A stretch of 64,000 bases of DNA from Ralstonia sp. NFACC01 (GCF_900115545.1 NZ_FOWV01000006.1:111235-175234); one strand, 5' to 3'. Shown: positions 29,550-39,463, counted from the first letter of the stretch. The notes: generated from the letters alone by a model not told the origin. Numbers and translations are program-made.

Positions 29550-30692
29550 ATGCTGTGCCGTCTCATCCTGCTGAGCCCGTTCGTCTTGAGTGCATCGCTG
29601 GTGTTGTCCGCCTGCCGGCTGGAATACAACCACGGTGGCGGCAACGGCGGTGGCAACACCACACCCATCGCCACCGTCCAGGTGATCGGCCACCGCGGTG
29701 CGCCTGCGTTGCGGCCTGAGCACACGCTGGCCTCGTACCAGAAGGCCATCGACGACGGCGCGGACATCATCGAGCCGGATCTCGTCTCCACCAAAGACGG
29801 CGTGCTGGTTGCGCGCCACGAGAACGAAATCTCTGGCACGACCAATGTGGCCGACGTCGCCACGTTTGCCGGCCGCAAGACCACCAAGACGATCGATGGC
29901 CAGAGCGTCACGGGCTGGTTTACCGAAGACTTCACGCTGGGTGAATTGAAAACGCTGCGCGCACGCGAACGCATCCCGAACATCCGCCCCGACAACGTCG
30001 CTTACAACGATCAGTTCGACATCCCCACACTCGACGAGATCATCGCGCTGGCGCGTGACCAATCCGCCAGGCTCGGCCGCAACATCGGCATCTATCCGGA
30101 GACGAAACACCCGACGTACTTCCAGTCGATCGGTCTGCCGCTCGAAGACAGGCTGATCGACGGCCTGCGCCGCGACGCCTTCACGGCCAGCCGCACGACG
30201 GTCTACATCCAGTCGTTCGAAGTCGCCAACCTCAAGGCCATCCGCAACAAGATCGGCAGCAGCCAGCCAAACTGGAAGCTCGTGCAGCTGATGGGCACAT
30301 CCGGACGACAGCCCTACGACTTTGTGGTCGCCAAAGACAGCCGCACCTTCGGCGACATGATGACGAGCCAGGGCATGCGCGACATTGCCGCATACGCCAA
30401 TGGCGTCGGCCCGGACAAGGGCAGCATCATGGGCCTCGACGCGAACGGCAAGCTGCCCGACCCGACGGACCTGATCCGCAACGCGCACAACGCCGGGCTG
30501 CTCGTCCATCCGTACACGTTCCGACCAGAGAACACCTTTTTGCCGCCGTCGCTGCGCAGCGGTGCGGACAACACACGCAACGTCAACGGCTCGATTACGG
30601 AGATTCAGGCATTCTTGCGCGCGGGCGTTGACGGCTTCTTCACCGACGATCCTGCCGTCGGGCGGCAAGCCGTGTCGACCTTCAAACGCTAG
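29550..30692 (+). CDS. glpQ: Glycerophosphodiester phosphodiesterase, predicted lipoprotein
   Basis: Hydrolyses glycerophosphodiesters (deacylated phospholipids) to glycerol-3-phosphate and an alcohol. 380 residues. A lipoprotein signal ends at the lipobox LSAC (Cys22), followed by a Gly/Asn-rich linker, so it is membrane-anchored in the periplasm or outer membrane. The GDPD site is complete: GHRGAPALRPEHT (His48, Arg49), EPDLVSTKDGVLVARHE (Glu75, Asp77, His90). Its ribosome-binding site CAGGAG is 8-13 bases upstream. It lies between ruvC and ruvA without functional relation to them. No glycerol-3-phosphate permease is beside it. Confidence 0.93.
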   Translation: MLCRLILLSPFVLSASLVLSACRLEYNHGGGNGGGNTTPIATVQVIGHRGAPALRPEHTLASYQKAIDDGADIIEPDLVSTKDGVLVARHENEISGTTNVADVATFAGRKTTKTIDGQSVTGWFTEDFTLGELKTLRARERIPNIRPDNVAYNDQFDIPTLDEIIALARDQSARLGRNIGIYPETKHPTYFQSIGLPLEDRLIDGLRRDAFTASRTTVYIQSFEVANLKAIRNKIGSSQPNWKLVQLMGTSGRQPYDFVVAKDSRTFGDMMTSQGMRDIAAYANGVGPDKGSIMGLDANGKLPDPTDLIRNAHNAGLLVHPYTFRPENTFLPPSLRSGADNTRNVNGSITEIQAFLRAGVDGFFTDDPAVGRQAVSTFKR

Positions 30693-30791
30693 TCTTCGCG
30701 CATCGAAACCGTAGCGAGCGGCTGAACCCGGATCGGCCGCGCGGTAGGTTTGGGCTACACTGCGTCCCGTTTTGGAGGAGGAACCCCACCC

Positions 30792-31373
30792 ATGATCGGA
30801 CGCATCGCCGGGACGCTGATCGAAAAGAACCCGCCGCACCTGCTGGTCGATTGCCACGGCGTCGGCTATGAGATCGACGTGCCGATGAGCACGTTCTATA
30901 ACCTGCCCGCCACCGGCGAAAAGGTCGTCCTGCTCACGCAGCAGATCGTGCGTGAGGACGCCCACCTGCTCTACGGTTTCGGCACCGCGGCCGAGCGTGA
31001 AACCTTCCGTCAGCTCATCAAGATTTCGGGCATCGGCGCCCGCATCGCGCTGGCGGTGTTGTCGGGCATGTCGGTGGCCGAACTCGCGCAAGCCGTGACG
31101 CTGCAGGAAGCCGGGCGGCTGACGCGCATTCCGGGCATTGGCAAGAAGACGGCCGAGCGGCTGCTGCTTGAACTCAAGGGCAAACTTGGCGCCGACCTGG
31201 GCGCAGTGCCGGGCGGCCCAGCTGTGTCGGACGACGCGGTCGACGTGCTCAATGCCCTGCTCGCGCTGGGCTATTCCGACAAGGAAGCGGCGCTGGCCAT
31301 CAAGCAAGTGCCGGCCGGCACAGGTGTCTCCGAAGGCATCAAGCTGGCGCTCAAGGCGCTGTCCAAAGGCTGA
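30792..31373 (+). CDS. ruvA: Holliday-junction branch-migration protein RuvA
   Basis: Tetrameric junction-binding protein that loads the RuvB motor. 193 residues. N-terminal OB fold starts [15 protein letters not shown]; helix-hairpin-helix motifs follow ([16 protein letters not shown] and [17 protein letters not shown]); domain III ends the protein ([18 protein letters not shown]). A strong ribosome-binding site GGAGGAGG lies 7-17 bases upstream, which decides for ATG 30792 over the one at 30750. TACACT at about 30756 may be a -10. Confidence 0.97.
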   Translation: MIGRIAGTLIEKNPPHLLVDCHGVGYEIDVPMSTFYNLPATGEKVVLLTQQIVREDAHLLYGFGTAAERETFRQLIKISGIGARIALAVLSGMSVAELAQAVTLQEAGRLTRIPGIGKKTAERLLLELKGKLGADLGAVPGGPAVSDDAVDVLNALLALGYSDKEAALAIKQVPAGTGVSEGIKLALKALSKG

Positions 31374-31437
31374 CGCTCCGGGCGCGGCGAGACGGTAGAA
31401 TGGCCTGCTCGCGCCGTCCCGGCGCCGTCTGCCCGTC

Positions 31438-32511
31438 ATGATCGAAACCGACAAGCTCGCCGCCAAGGCTGTCTCTGCTGAGCGCATCATCTCAGCCTCC
31501 CCCGCCTCCCCCAACGAGGAGGCGTTCGAGCGCGCACTGCGCCCCAAGCTGCTCGACGAATACGTCGGCCAGGAAAAGGTGCGCGGCCAGCTCGACATTT
31601 TCATGACCGCGGCCAAGAACCGCAGCGAAGCGCTGGACCACGTGCTGCTGTTCGGCCCGCCGGGTCTCGGCAAGACGACGCTGGCGCACATCATCGCGCG
31701 CGAGATGGGCGTCAACCTGCGCCAGACCTCGGGCCCCGTCCTGGAGCGCCCGGGCGACCTGGCCGCGCTGCTCACAAACCTCGAAGCCAACGACGTCCTC
31801 TTCATCGACGAGATTCACCGGCTCTCGCCCGTGGTGGAAGAAATCCTGTACCCGGCGCTGGAGGACTACCAGATCGACATCATGATCGGCGAGGGCCCGG
31901 CGGCGCGCTCGGTCAAGCTCGATCTGCAGCCGTTCACGCTGGTGGGCGCCACCACCCGCGCCGGCATGCTGACCAATCCGCTGCGCGACCGTTTCGGTAT
32001 CGTTGCCCGGCTGGAGTTTTATACGCCCGCCGAGCTGGCGAAGATCGTCATGCGCTCGTCGGGCCTGCTAAACGCCCACATCGTCGACGAGGGCGCGCTG
32101 GAAATCGCCAAACGCTCACGCGGCACCCCGCGTATCGCCAACCGCCTGCTGCGCCGCGTGCGCGATTATGCCGAGGTCAAGGCCGACGGCATCATCACAC
32201 GAGAAGTCGCCGATGCCGCGCTGGCGATGCTCGATGTGGATGCAGTCGGCTTCGACCTGATGGATCGCAAGCTGCTCGAAGCGATCCTGCACAAGTTCAA
32301 CGGCGGCCCGGTCGGTATCGACAACCTGGCGGCCGCCATCGGCGAGGAGCGCGACACGATTGAAGACGTGCTCGAGCCCTATCTGATCCAGCAAGGCTAC
32401 CTGCAGCGCACGCCACGCGGACGCGTGGCAACAGCCTCGGCATACCAGCACTTCGGGCTGGGTGCCCCCAAGAGCGGGCCGGTGCGAGAGCTCTGGGACG
32501 ACAATCAATAA
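31438..32511 (+). CDS. ruvB: Holliday-junction DNA helicase RuvB
   Basis: AAA+ motor that drives branch migration. 357 residues. Walker A is GPPGLGKT (73-80), Walker B is LFIDEIHR (121-128), and sensor 1 lies in VGATTRAG. The C-terminal winged-helix domain ([22 protein letters not shown]) is complete. 64 bases after ruvA, same transcript probable. Confidence 0.97.
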   Translation: MIETDKLAAKAVSAERIISASPASPNEEAFERALRPKLLDEYVGQEKVRGQLDIFMTAAKNRSEALDHVLLFGPPGLGKTTLAHIIAREMGVNLRQTSGPVLERPGDLAALLTNLEANDVLFIDEIHRLSPVVEEILYPALEDYQIDIMIGEGPAARSVKLDLQPFTLVGATTRAGMLTNPLRDRFGIVARLEFYTPAELAKIVMRSSGLLNAHIVDEGALEIAKRSRGTPRIANRLLRRVRDYAEVKADGIITREVADAALAMLDVDAVGFDLMDRKLLEAILHKFNGGPVGIDNLAAAIGEERDTIEDVLEPYLIQQGYLQRTPRGRVATASAYQHFGLGAPKSGPVRELWDDNQ

Positions 32512-32538
32512 GCTTCCACCAGCGCCGCCCGCCCCGAC

Positions 32539-33255
32539 ATGTCCGCCGCCCCGCACCACCCGAACCGCACGTTCCGCTACTACGACTTCGTCATGGCAGC
32601 CTTTGTCACGGTGCTGCTGTGCTCGAACCTGATCGGCGCGGCCAAGGCGGCGCAGGTCACACTGCCGATCATCGGGCCGGTCACGTTTGGCGCTGGTGTG
32701 CTGTTCTTCCCGATCTCGTACATCTTTGGCGACATCCTTACCGAGGTGTACGGCTACGGGCGCGACCGGCGCGTGGTGTGGGCGGGCTTTGCCGCACTGA
32801 TCTTCGCGTCGTTCATGTCGCTGGTCGTGCTGGCGCTACCGGTAGCGCCATTCATGGCGGACTACCAGAAGAGCCTGAACGACGTGTTCGGCAACACACC
32901 CCGCATCGTCGCCGGGTCGCTGATTGCGTTCTGGTGTGGCAGCTTTGCCAACAGCTACACGTTGGCGAAGATGAAGATCGCTACGGAAGGAAAATGGCTG
33001 TGGACGCGCATTGTCGGGTCCACGGTGGTGGGCGAGGCGGTCGACTCTTCGCTGTTCTACGTGATCGCCTTCTACGGCATCTGGCCGCACGAACAGGTGC
33101 TGCGCGTGGCCATCGCGCAATACATCCTCAAGACCGGCTGGGAGATTGTCGCAACGCCGCTCACCTACCGCGTCGTCGCCTTCCTCAAGCGCACTGAAAA
33201 TGAGGATTACTACGACCGCGATACGAACTTCACGCCGTTCCGGCTGAAGGTTTAA
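32539..33255 (+). CDS. Queuosine precursor transporter (YhhQ/DUF165)
   Basis: 238-residue inner-membrane protein of the QPTR family, which imports preQ0/preQ1 for queuosine modification of tRNA. It shows the family blocks LLCSNLIGAAKAAQ and FPISYIFGDILTEVYGYGR, and about six hydrophobic helices. The assignment follows the family; the transported base is not determined by the sequence. It follows ruvB after 27 bases and ends with a 4-base overlap with the convergent phosphatase gene. Confidence 0.88.
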   Translation: MSAAPHHPNRTFRYYDFVMAAFVTVLLCSNLIGAAKAAQVTLPIIGPVTFGAGVLFFPISYIFGDILTEVYGYGRDRRVVWAGFAALIFASFMSLVVLALPVAPFMADYQKSLNDVFGNTPRIVAGSLIAFWCGSFANSYTLAKMKIATEGKWLWTRIVGSTVVGEAVDSSLFYVIAFYGIWPHEQVLRVAIAQYILKTGWEIVATPLTYRVVAFLKRTENEDYYDRDTNFTPFRLKV

Positions 33256-33932
33256 GGGACGCGGCGGTCCACCTCGTCGAGCACCAGCAAATCCAGGTGC
33301 GCGACATCCCCCCATTGCAGTACGGTCAGTTGATGGCCGTCGGATGAGAGCCGGTTGATGCTCGCGTTGCGCAGCTCATGCTGGCGCGGCTCGGTGAGCG
33401 TCATGGCGTTGGCCTGGCGATACAGGCAATCGAGTACGCCGCCATGGCTGACCAGCGCGATGCGCTCGCCGGGGTGGCGACGGATCAGGCGAAGCGCAGT
33501 CTCGACCGCACGTTCGTGGAATTCAGTGAGGGTCTCGCCGCCGGGCGGGGCAAATTCGGGCACACGATTTTGCCAGGCATCAAAGTCTGCTGGATGCTGT
33601 GCGGCGACTTCAGCGTAGGTCAGGCCTTCAAACTCGCCGTAGCAGCGCTCGCGCAAACCGGCGTCGTCGCGCACGGTCACACCCACTTCATCTGCCAGGG
33701 CCTGCGCCGTCTGCTTAGCCCGCGACAGATCGCTCGCATAGACCGCATCGAACTGCTCGCGCGCGAGTGCCTTGCCCAACTGCGCCGCTTGCTCGAGCCC
33801 TTGCATGTTCAGCGGTACGTCGAGCTGGCCTTGCAGGCGGCGTTCACGGTTCCAGTCGGTCTCGCCGTGGCGGATCAGCACGATGTGCGTGATCTGCGGC
33901 ATCGGCAGGGGGATGGCGGCGGCGCGTGGCAT
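33252..33932 (-). CDS. Histidine-phosphatase family protein (GpmB-like)
   Basis: 226 residues from ATG 33932 (an ATG at 33902 gives MPQITHIVLIRHGE and is equally likely). The branch-1 signature RHGETDWN contains the nucleophile His22; a second His lies in LVSHGGVLD; ERCYGEFEGLTY matches the family block. It is a cytosolic phosphatase of the cofactor-dependent phosphoglycerate-mutase superfamily. GpmB-type proteins act on varied phosphate esters, so no substrate can be assigned. It lies 19 bases downstream of dtd. Confidence 0.88.
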   Translation of the reverse strand: MPRAAAIPLPMPQITHIVLIRHGETDWNRERRLQGQLDVPLNMQGLEQAAQLGKALAREQFDAVYASDLSRAKQTAQALADEVGVTVRDDAGLRERCYGEFEGLTYAEVAAQHPADFDAWQNRVPEFAPPGGETLTEFHERAVETALRLIRRHPGERIALVSHGGVLDCLYRQANAMTLTEPRQHELRNASINRLSSDGHQLTVLQWGDVAHLDLLVLDEVDRRVP

Positions 33933-33951
33933 CACAGGGTTCCCGATCGAA

Positions 33952-34464
33952 TCAGACAGATTTGGCCGCTTCCGGCGTGGCAGTCTTGGCAACAGACGCA
34001 GCGGCTTGCGGCGCCACCTGAAGCCAGAATGTGACCGGGCCATCGTTGACTAGCGACACCTTCATGTCGGCGCCAAACTCGCCGGTCGCCACGATGGGGT
34101 GCTGTGCACGGGCGCGCGCCACGAAGTGTTCGTACAGGCGGCGGCCATCTTCCGGCGCAGCAGCGGGCGTGAAGCTCGGCCGCGTGCCAGACTTGGTGTC
34201 AGCCGCCAGCGTGAACTGCGATACCACCAGCAAGCCACCTGCCTGCCCGTTGCCGTCGATGTTGCGCACGGGCAGGTTCATCTTGCCCTGCGCGTCGGAG
34301 AACACGCGGTAGTTGAGCAGCTTCTCCAGCAGACGATCGGCCTCGGCGGCGGTGTCACCGCGTTCGGCACAGACAAGCGCCAGCAGCCCGGGGCCAATCT
34401 CGCCGACGACGCGGCCGTCCACACGGACAGCCGCTTCAGACACACGCTGGATCAGTCCAATCAC
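33952..34464 (-). CDS. dtd: D-aminoacyl-tRNA deacylase
   Basis: Removes D-amino acids and glycine mis-charged onto tRNAs. 170 residues from a GTG that overlaps the tyrS stop by four bases (GTGA). The two active-site motifs are SQFTLA (82-87) and NDGPVT (140-145). The last ~20 residues (Ala/Pro/Thr-rich) extend beyond the ordinary ~150-residue enzyme. Being coupled to tyrS makes sense because D-Tyr-tRNA-Tyr is its best-known substrate. Confidence 0.94.
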   Translation of the reverse strand: MIGLIQRVSEAAVRVDGRVVGEIGPGLLALVCAERGDTAAEADRLLEKLLNYRVFSDAQGKMNLPVRNIDGNGQAGGLLVVSQFTLAADTKSGTRPSFTPAAAPEDGRRLYEHFVARARAQHPIVATGEFGADMKVSLVNDGPVTFWLQVAPQAAASVAKTATPEAAKSV

Positions 34465-35726
34465 TTCAACACCACGCGCGCAAAGCGACGCTTGCCGACC
34501 TGCATCACGAAGGTGCCGGCTTCCACCTTCAGGCCCTTGTCGCTGACGACGGTGCCGTCGATCTTCACACCGCCCTGCTCGATATTGCGGTTGGCATCTG
34601 AGGTGGACGGGCAAAGGCCAGCCTGCTTGAGCAGCTGCGCAATGCCCAGCGGCGCGCCTGCCAGCTCGATCTGCGGAATATCGTCCGGCACACCACCGCG
34701 CGCGCGGTGGTTGAAATCTTCGAGCGCGCGTTCGGCATCGGCCTGACTGTGGAAGCGGGCAACGATCTCCTGCGCCAGCAGCACCTTGCAATCGCGCGGG
34801 TTGCGGCCCAGCGCAATCTCTTGCTTCATCAAATCGATCTCGGCCAGCGGGCGGAACGACAGCAGCGTGTAGTACGTCCACATCAGGTCGTCGGAAATGC
34901 TCATCAGCTTGCCGAACATCTCGTTCGGCGCCTCGCTGATACCAACGTAGTTGCCCTTGGACTTGGACATCTTCTCCACGCCGTCCAGGCCAACCAGCAA
35001 CGGCATCGTCAAAATGCACTGCGGCTCCTGGCCGTATTCCTTCTGCAATTCGCGGCCGACCAGCAGGTTGAATTTCTGATCGGTGCCGCCCAGCTCCAGG
35101 TCGGATTTGAGCGCGACCGAGTCGTAGCCCTGCATCAGCGGGTAGAGGAATTCGTGCACCGAAATCGGCACGCCGGCCTTGTAGCGCTTGGTGAAATCGT
35201 CGCGTTCCATCATGCGGGCGACGGTGTACTTGGCGGCAAGCTGGATGATGCCGCGCGCGCCCAGCGGGTCGCACCATTCGCTGTTGTAGCGAATTTCAGT
35301 CTTGCTCGGATCCAGCACCATGCTGGCCTGACGGTAATAAGTCTGCGCGTTGGTCTCGATCTGCTCGCGCGTGAGCGGCGGGCGCGTGGCATTGCGGCCG
35401 GACGGGTCACCGATCGTCGAGGTGAAATCGCCGATCAGGAAGATCACTTGGTGCCCCAGGTCCTGCAACTGACGCATCTTATTGAGCACCACGGTGTGGC
35501 CGATGTGGATATCAGGCGCCGTCGGATCCAGGCCCAGCTTGATGCGCAGCGGCACGCCGGTCGCAGCGCTCTTGGCCAGCTTCTGCTCCCACTCGGCAGC
35601 AATCAACAGTTCGTCGCAGCCGCGCAGCGACACTTCCATCGCGTGCGCCACCTCCGGGGTCACCGGGTACTTGGGTTTGGCCGGCGTGGCGTTATCGGAA
35701 GCGGCGGAAGTGTCAGGTGCAGTCAT
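34461..35726 (-). CDS. tyrS: Tyrosyl-tRNA synthetase
   Basis: Class I synthetase charging tRNA-Tyr. 421 residues. HIGH motif at 74-77 ([12 protein letters not shown]), KMSKSKGN near residue 255, and the C-terminal S4 RNA-binding domain ([16 protein letters not shown]). ATG 35726 is preferred to an upstream ATG at 35783 that lacks family similarity. The first ~20 residues are Ala/Ser/Pro-rich and probably unstructured. Confidence 0.96.
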   Translation of the reverse strand: MTAPDTSAASDNATPAKPKYPVTPEVAHAMEVSLRGCDELLIAAEWEQKLAKSAATGVPLRIKLGLDPTAPDIHIGHTVVLNKMRQLQDLGHQVIFLIGDFTSTIGDPSGRNATRPPLTREQIETNAQTYYRQASMVLDPSKTEIRYNSEWCDPLGARGIIQLAAKYTVARMMERDDFTKRYKAGVPISVHEFLYPLMQGYDSVALKSDLELGGTDQKFNLLVGRELQKEYGQEPQCILTMPLLVGLDGVEKMSKSKGNYVGISEAPNEMFGKLMSISDDLMWTYYTLLSFRPLAEIDLMKQEIALGRNPRDCKVLLAQEIVARFHSQADAERALEDFNHRARGGVPDDIPQIELAGAPLGIAQLLKQAGLCPSTSDANRNIEQGGVKIDGTVVSDKGLKVEAGTFVMQVGKRRFARVVLK

Positions 35727-35902
35727 GGCAAAAAGAAAGGTCACCGCGCCGCACATTGGAAAACGGCGCGAACGGATCAACAATCAGGGAAACGGTGCGT
35801 GCGCGATGACCGACATCGATTGAACCGTGCCGGCCGCGCAATCCGGGGATTTTACCGTGATGTGTCCATTTGGCCCGCCATTGCGCTGGTAAGCTGTCGC
35901 GC

Positions 35903-37057
35903 ATGAGCTATCCCAACCACACCGCACTCCCCAGCGACCGCTACATCGGCTTGATGTCGGGCACCAGCCTGGACGGCGTCGATGGCGTGCTGGCGGACTT
36001 TTCCGGCGAACACCCGGCCGTCCTCGCCGACGCCTACATGCCCTTCTCGCCCGAACTGCGCCAGCGCTTTCTAGACCTGCAACACGCCGGCCACGACGAG
36101 ATCCATCGCGAGGCGCTGGCCGCCAATGCCCTGGCCATGGCCTACGCCGACTGCGTTGCCCAGCTGCTTGCTGCCGCCGGTCTGGCAGCGCGCGACGTGC
36201 AGGCCATCGGCGCCCATGGGCAGACGATTCGCCATCAGCCCGGCACGCACGATGGCATCGGTTACACGCGCCAAACCCAGCACCCGGCGGTGTTGGCTGA
36301 ACGCACTGGCATCGACGTCATTGCCGATTTCCGCAGCCGCGACATCGCCGCCGGAGGCCAAGGGGCGCCGCTCGTCCCGGCGCTGCATCGCGCGCTGTTC
36401 GGCCTGCCTGATGCATGGCGTGTGGTCTGCAACATCGGGGGCATCGCCAACCTCACCGTCTTGCCGCCGCAGGCCTCCGACGCGCGCGACGCTGTACTCG
36501 GCTTCGACTGTGGCCCCGGCAACGCGTTGATGGACTACTGGGTCCACACGCACCGCGATACCCGCTACGACGCCGACGGCGCCTGGGCTCGCACTGGACG
36601 CGTCGACGAAGCCCGACTCGCTCGTTTGAAGGCCGAGCCGTTCTTTGCCACGCCGCCGCCCAAGAGCACCGGCCGCGACCTGTTCAACCCTGCGTGGCTG
36701 CAACAAACCCTCGGCGATGCGCTGAACACGGCTCGCCCCGAAGATGTTCAAGCCACGCTGCTCGCCCTCACCGCTGACACCATCACTGATGCCGTACGTG
36801 CCCATGCGCCGCAGGCCGCGTCAGTGCTGGTCTGCGGCGGCGGTGCCCGCAATGGCGCACTCATGGCACGTATCGCGCAGCAATTGCCGGCCGTGCGAGT
36901 CGCCCCGACAGATGACTTCGGCGTGCCCGCGCATCAGGTGGAGGCCCTCGCTTTCGCATGGCTCGCGCGCCAGTGCGTGCTCCGTGCCCACGGCAATCTG
37001 CACACCGCGACCGGCGCATCGGGCGGTCGCATCCTCGGCGCGATCTACCCCGCTTGA
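35903..37057 (+). CDS. anmK: Anhydro-N-acetylmuramic acid kinase
   Basis: Opens the 1,6-anhydro ring of anhMurNAc from recycled peptidoglycan and phosphorylates it to MurNAc-6-phosphate. 384 residues. Signature GLMSGTSLDGVDGV at 16-29, then GAHGQTIRH, DFRSRDIAAGGQGAPLVPA and the C-terminal VCGGGARN. It is divergent from tyrS with a 176-base gap. Together with amgK and murU 16-19 kb away it supplies the AmgK/MurU recycling route; the required MurNAc-6-P phosphatase (MupP) is not in the window. Confidence 0.95.
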   Translation: MSYPNHTALPSDRYIGLMSGTSLDGVDGVLADFSGEHPAVLADAYMPFSPELRQRFLDLQHAGHDEIHREALAANALAMAYADCVAQLLAAAGLAARDVQAIGAHGQTIRHQPGTHDGIGYTRQTQHPAVLAERTGIDVIADFRSRDIAAGGQGAPLVPALHRALFGLPDAWRVVCNIGGIANLTVLPPQASDARDAVLGFDCGPGNALMDYWVHTHRDTRYDADGAWARTGRVDEARLARLKAEPFFATPPPKSTGRDLFNPAWLQQTLGDALNTARPEDVQATLLALTADTITDAVRAHAPQAASVLVCGGGARNGALMARIAQQLPAVRVAPTDDFGVPAHQVEALAFAWLARQCVLRAHGNLHTATGASGGRILGAIYPA

Positions 37058-37079
37058 GCGCACAATTTGCAGGCAACAA

Positions 37080-37106
37080 AAAAGCGCACCGAAGTGCGCT
37101 TTTTCT
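37080..37106. terminator. Bidirectional terminator between anmK and erpA
   Basis: Ten-base stem AAAAGCGCAC and GTGCGCTTTT around the tetraloop CGAA, with A-rich and T-rich flanks, so it can stop transcripts of both convergent genes. Confidence 0.9.
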
Positions 37107-37123
37107 TTGACATCGATGCGGCG

Positions 37124-37498
37124 TCAGACCGAGAACGACGAGCCGCAACCACACGTGGTCGAAGCATTCGGGTTCTTGATGACGAACTGCGCGCCGTTGA
37201 TGTCCTCCTTATAGTCGATCTCGGCGCCCACCAGGTATTGGTAGCTCATCGAGTCGATCAAGAGCGACACGCCATTCTTGGTCATGGTCGTATCGTCTTC
37301 GTTGGTCTCTTCGTCAAAGGTGAAGCCGTACTGGAAGCCCGAGCACCCGCCGCCTTGCACGAACACGCGCAGCTTCAACTCCGGGTTGCCTTCTTCTTCA
37401 ATCAGTTGCTTGACCTTGTCCGCAGCGCTGTCGGTAAAGACCAGCGGAGCCGGAACCTCGTTCACATCGGGCGTGGCTGCCTGCGCGACTGCGTTCAT
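37124..37498 (-). CDS. erpA: A-type iron-sulfur cluster carrier ErpA
   Basis: Carries and inserts Fe-S clusters into apoproteins. 124 residues. The three cluster cysteines are Cys52 ([11 protein letters not shown]) and Cys116/Cys118 (TTCGCGSSF). A good ribosome-binding site AGGAGA is 6-11 bases upstream. No isc or suf genes are adjacent, as is usual for erpA. Confidence 0.95.
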   Translation of the reverse strand: MNAVAQAATPDVNEVPAPLVFTDSAADKVKQLIEEEGNPELKLRVFVQGGGCSGFQYGFTFDEETNEDDTTMTKNGVSLLIDSMSYQYLVGAEIDYKEDINGAQFVIKNPNASTTCGCGSSFSV

Positions 37499-37624
37499 GA
37501 AAATCTCCTGTGGGAACGTCTGAAACTTGCTTGTATTTTAAGCGCAAGCTGCAAATCGTGCCGAAGCCTTGCGTTTCAAGTGGGCATTGTGCGGTGCGGC
37601 AGCAACGGCCAGCGCGCGATGTGA

Positions 37625-38029
37625 TCAATCCTGATTGGACGCCAGCTTCAGATTGGGCAGCAACTTCACATCGCCAGGTGCCGCGTGCGTCAGCATGCCC
37701 ATGACGACCGCGCCCTGGTGCATTTCCAACGCCGCATATTGCACATTGCCCTCAATGCGTGCCTTCGGCTGCAACTCCAGCAGCTCCGCCACATGCACCG
37801 GGCCAACCACGGTGCCGTTCAGGATCAGATGCCCGACATGCACCTCGCCCTCGACGCGTGCGCTATCGGTAATCACCAGCATGCTGGGCTTGTCGGGATC
37901 GCCGTAAATGTTGCCCTTAATCTCGCCGTCGATCCGCAGACCGCCTGAGAAGCGCAGATCCCCCTCCAGCTTGGTGCGGGCGCCCAGTAGCGTTTCGATC
38001 GCCAGCCCTTTCTTCTTGCCAAACAGCAT
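37625..38029 (-). CDS. Bactofilin family cytoskeletal protein
   Basis: 134-residue protein of the bactofilin (DUF583) family, which polymerises into filaments that position cell-wall or polar machinery. The central beta-helical repeats are visible as GGLRIDGEIKGNIYG, ARVEGEVHVGHLILNGTVVG and ARIEGNVQYAALEMHQGA. The MLFGKKKG start is a possible membrane-binding patch. The ribosome-binding site GAGGAG is 6-11 bases upstream. It lies 43 bases after the gene for a membrane coiled-coil protein, likely a partner. Family members near cell-wall hydrolases affect shape; none is adjacent here. Confidence 0.92.
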   Translation of the reverse strand: MLFGKKKGLAIETLLGARTKLEGDLRFSGGLRIDGEIKGNIYGDPDKPSMLVITDSARVEGEVHVGHLILNGTVVGPVHVAELLELQPKARIEGNVQYAALEMHQGAVVMGMLTHAAPGDVKLLPNLKLASNQD

Positions 38030-38072
38030 CGTCGACTCCTCTGTGTACGGATCCTCGACAGGACAACGCCCG

Positions 38073-38828
38073 TCAGATGGAAAAACTCTGGCTCGCTTTG
38101 ATCTTGCCGTTCTGCATCACTTTCACCATCACCGATTGCACCGTGGTGCCGGGGGGCACGTCCACCCAGCCCTCGAGGCGCTGGTAGTGCGTGAGCTTGA
38201 CGCGGGCGCTGGTAACGGGTGATCCGCTGGCCGCCGTGCCCGGGAAATCGATCGTAGCAGCTTTGCCACCCTGCACCACGTTCAGCGTGAGCGCCAGTTG
38301 CCCCTCGAATTCGGAGACCGGTGCAAAGGCTTTGCCGCCGCCTTGCATCAGCAGAACACGGAACCGCATGCGTGTCGGCTGTGCCTCGTCCGGTGCGATG
38401 CGGAAGCTGCGCACGTAGATACCGGCGGAATTGGTAGGTGCGGGCAACAAACTGTCAAAGAAGGCCAAGTCCTCTTTCAGCTGTGCGTTCTCGGTTTCCA
38501 GCGCCTTGAGTTGCTCGGCCATCTGCGCCTGTGCACCTTCGGCAATCCCGAGACGGGCATCCACCGTGCCGGCCGATGCGGAAAGCTTGTCTCGCTCGGC
38601 CTGTACGGCGGCCAACTTGGCAGTCAACTCACGATTCATAGCACGCAAATCGGAGTCGTGCGGGCCCGTCAGACGGCGCCCTTCTTCAAACGCCCACAGC
38701 GCGGCAGCTGCCGCAAGCCCAAATACCACCGCAATCAACAACACCGTGACCGGCCAAGGCAGGCGCGAACGTACGGTGACGTTCGGGGCAAGCAGGGAAG
38801 CACGACGCAACAAGCGACGCGCCTTCAT
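38073..38828 (-). CDS. Membrane-anchored coiled-coil protein (DUF6776-like)
   Basis: 251 residues. A basic N-terminus is followed by one transmembrane helix (PVTVLLIAVVFGLAAAAALW), then a coiled coil at about 60-125 (MNRELTAKLAAVQAERDKL... LKALETENAQLKEDLAFFD), then a C-terminal beta-rich domain (IYVRSFRIAPDEAQPTRMRFRVLLMQG...). The layout matches a family of beta-proteobacterial proteins that I know as DUF6776; that number is from memory. Ribosome-binding site AGGAGG 9-14 bases upstream. Probably co-transcribed with the bactofilin gene and perhaps its periplasmic or membrane adaptor. Confidence 0.85.
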   Translation of the reverse strand: MKARRLLRRASLLAPNVTVRSRLPWPVTVLLIAVVFGLAAAAALWAFEEGRRLTGPHDSDLRAMNRELTAKLAAVQAERDKLSASAGTVDARLGIAEGAQAQMAEQLKALETENAQLKEDLAFFDSLLPAPTNSAGIYVRSFRIAPDEAQPTRMRFRVLLMQGGGKAFAPVSEFEGQLALTLNVVQGGKAATIDFPGTAASGSPVTSARVKLTHYQRLEGWVDVPPGTTVQSVMVKVMQNGKIKASQSFSI

Positions 38829-39006
38829 GCGCCCGCCTCCTGATCCGCGTGGCGAATCAGAATCGGATTAGGAGAAACAGTGGATTGCATCATACGGACC
38901 GAACGCTAACGAAATGTGAATTGTAGTCTCGCAGACATGTCGGAGCTGTTGCAAAGGGTAAGCGAGGCGCTGAAGACATCACACCGTTTGGTTCGAACCC
39001 TCAAAA

Positions 39007-39036
39007 CAAAAAACCACACCCAAGGGTGTGGCTTTT
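39007..39036. terminator. Terminator after rpsI
   Basis: Eight-base stem CCACACCC and GGGTGTGG with a tight loop, flanked by AAAAAA on one side and CTTTTT on the other. On the minus strand it ends in TTTTTTG and serves the rplM-rpsI operon, 28 bases after the rpsI stop. Confidence 0.88.
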
Positions 39037-39058
39037 TGCTGAAGCAGCAGGAAACGAA

Positions 39059-39451
39059 TTAACGCTTCGAGAACTGCTTGGCGCGGCGGGCCTTGCGCAG
39101 ACCAACCTTCTTACGCTCGACTTCACGTGCATCGCGCGTCACCAGACCGGCCTTCGACAGGGCGGGCTTGAGCGTTGCATCGTAATCGATCAGGGCACGG
39201 GTGATGCCGTGACGCACCGCACCGGCTTGGCCGGTTTCACCGCCGCCGACCACGTTCACCTTGATGTCGAACGTAGCTGCGTGGTTGGTCAGTTCCAGCG
39301 GCTGACGCACGATCATCAGCGAGGTTTCACGAGCAAAGTACTCGTTGATGGCCTTGCCGTTGACGATGATGTCGCCCTTGCCGGACTTGATGAAGACACG
39401 TGCCACAGCGCTCTTGCGGCGGCCGGTGCCATAGTTCCAGTTTCCGATCAT
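39059..39451 (-). CDS. rpsI: 30S ribosomal protein S9
   Basis: 130 residues, the normal length. Starts [19 protein letters not shown] and ends with the basic [14 protein letters not shown] tail that reaches the P-site tRNA. 12 bases after rplM, the universal L13-S9 operon. Confidence 0.98.
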
Positions 39452-39463
39452 GGATTAGGCCCC

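Noticed and set aside
38990-39002. GGTTCGAACC looked like a tRNA T-arm
   Set aside because: The flanking bases do not form a T-stem, acceptor stem, D-arm or anticodon arm; it is an isolated palindrome.
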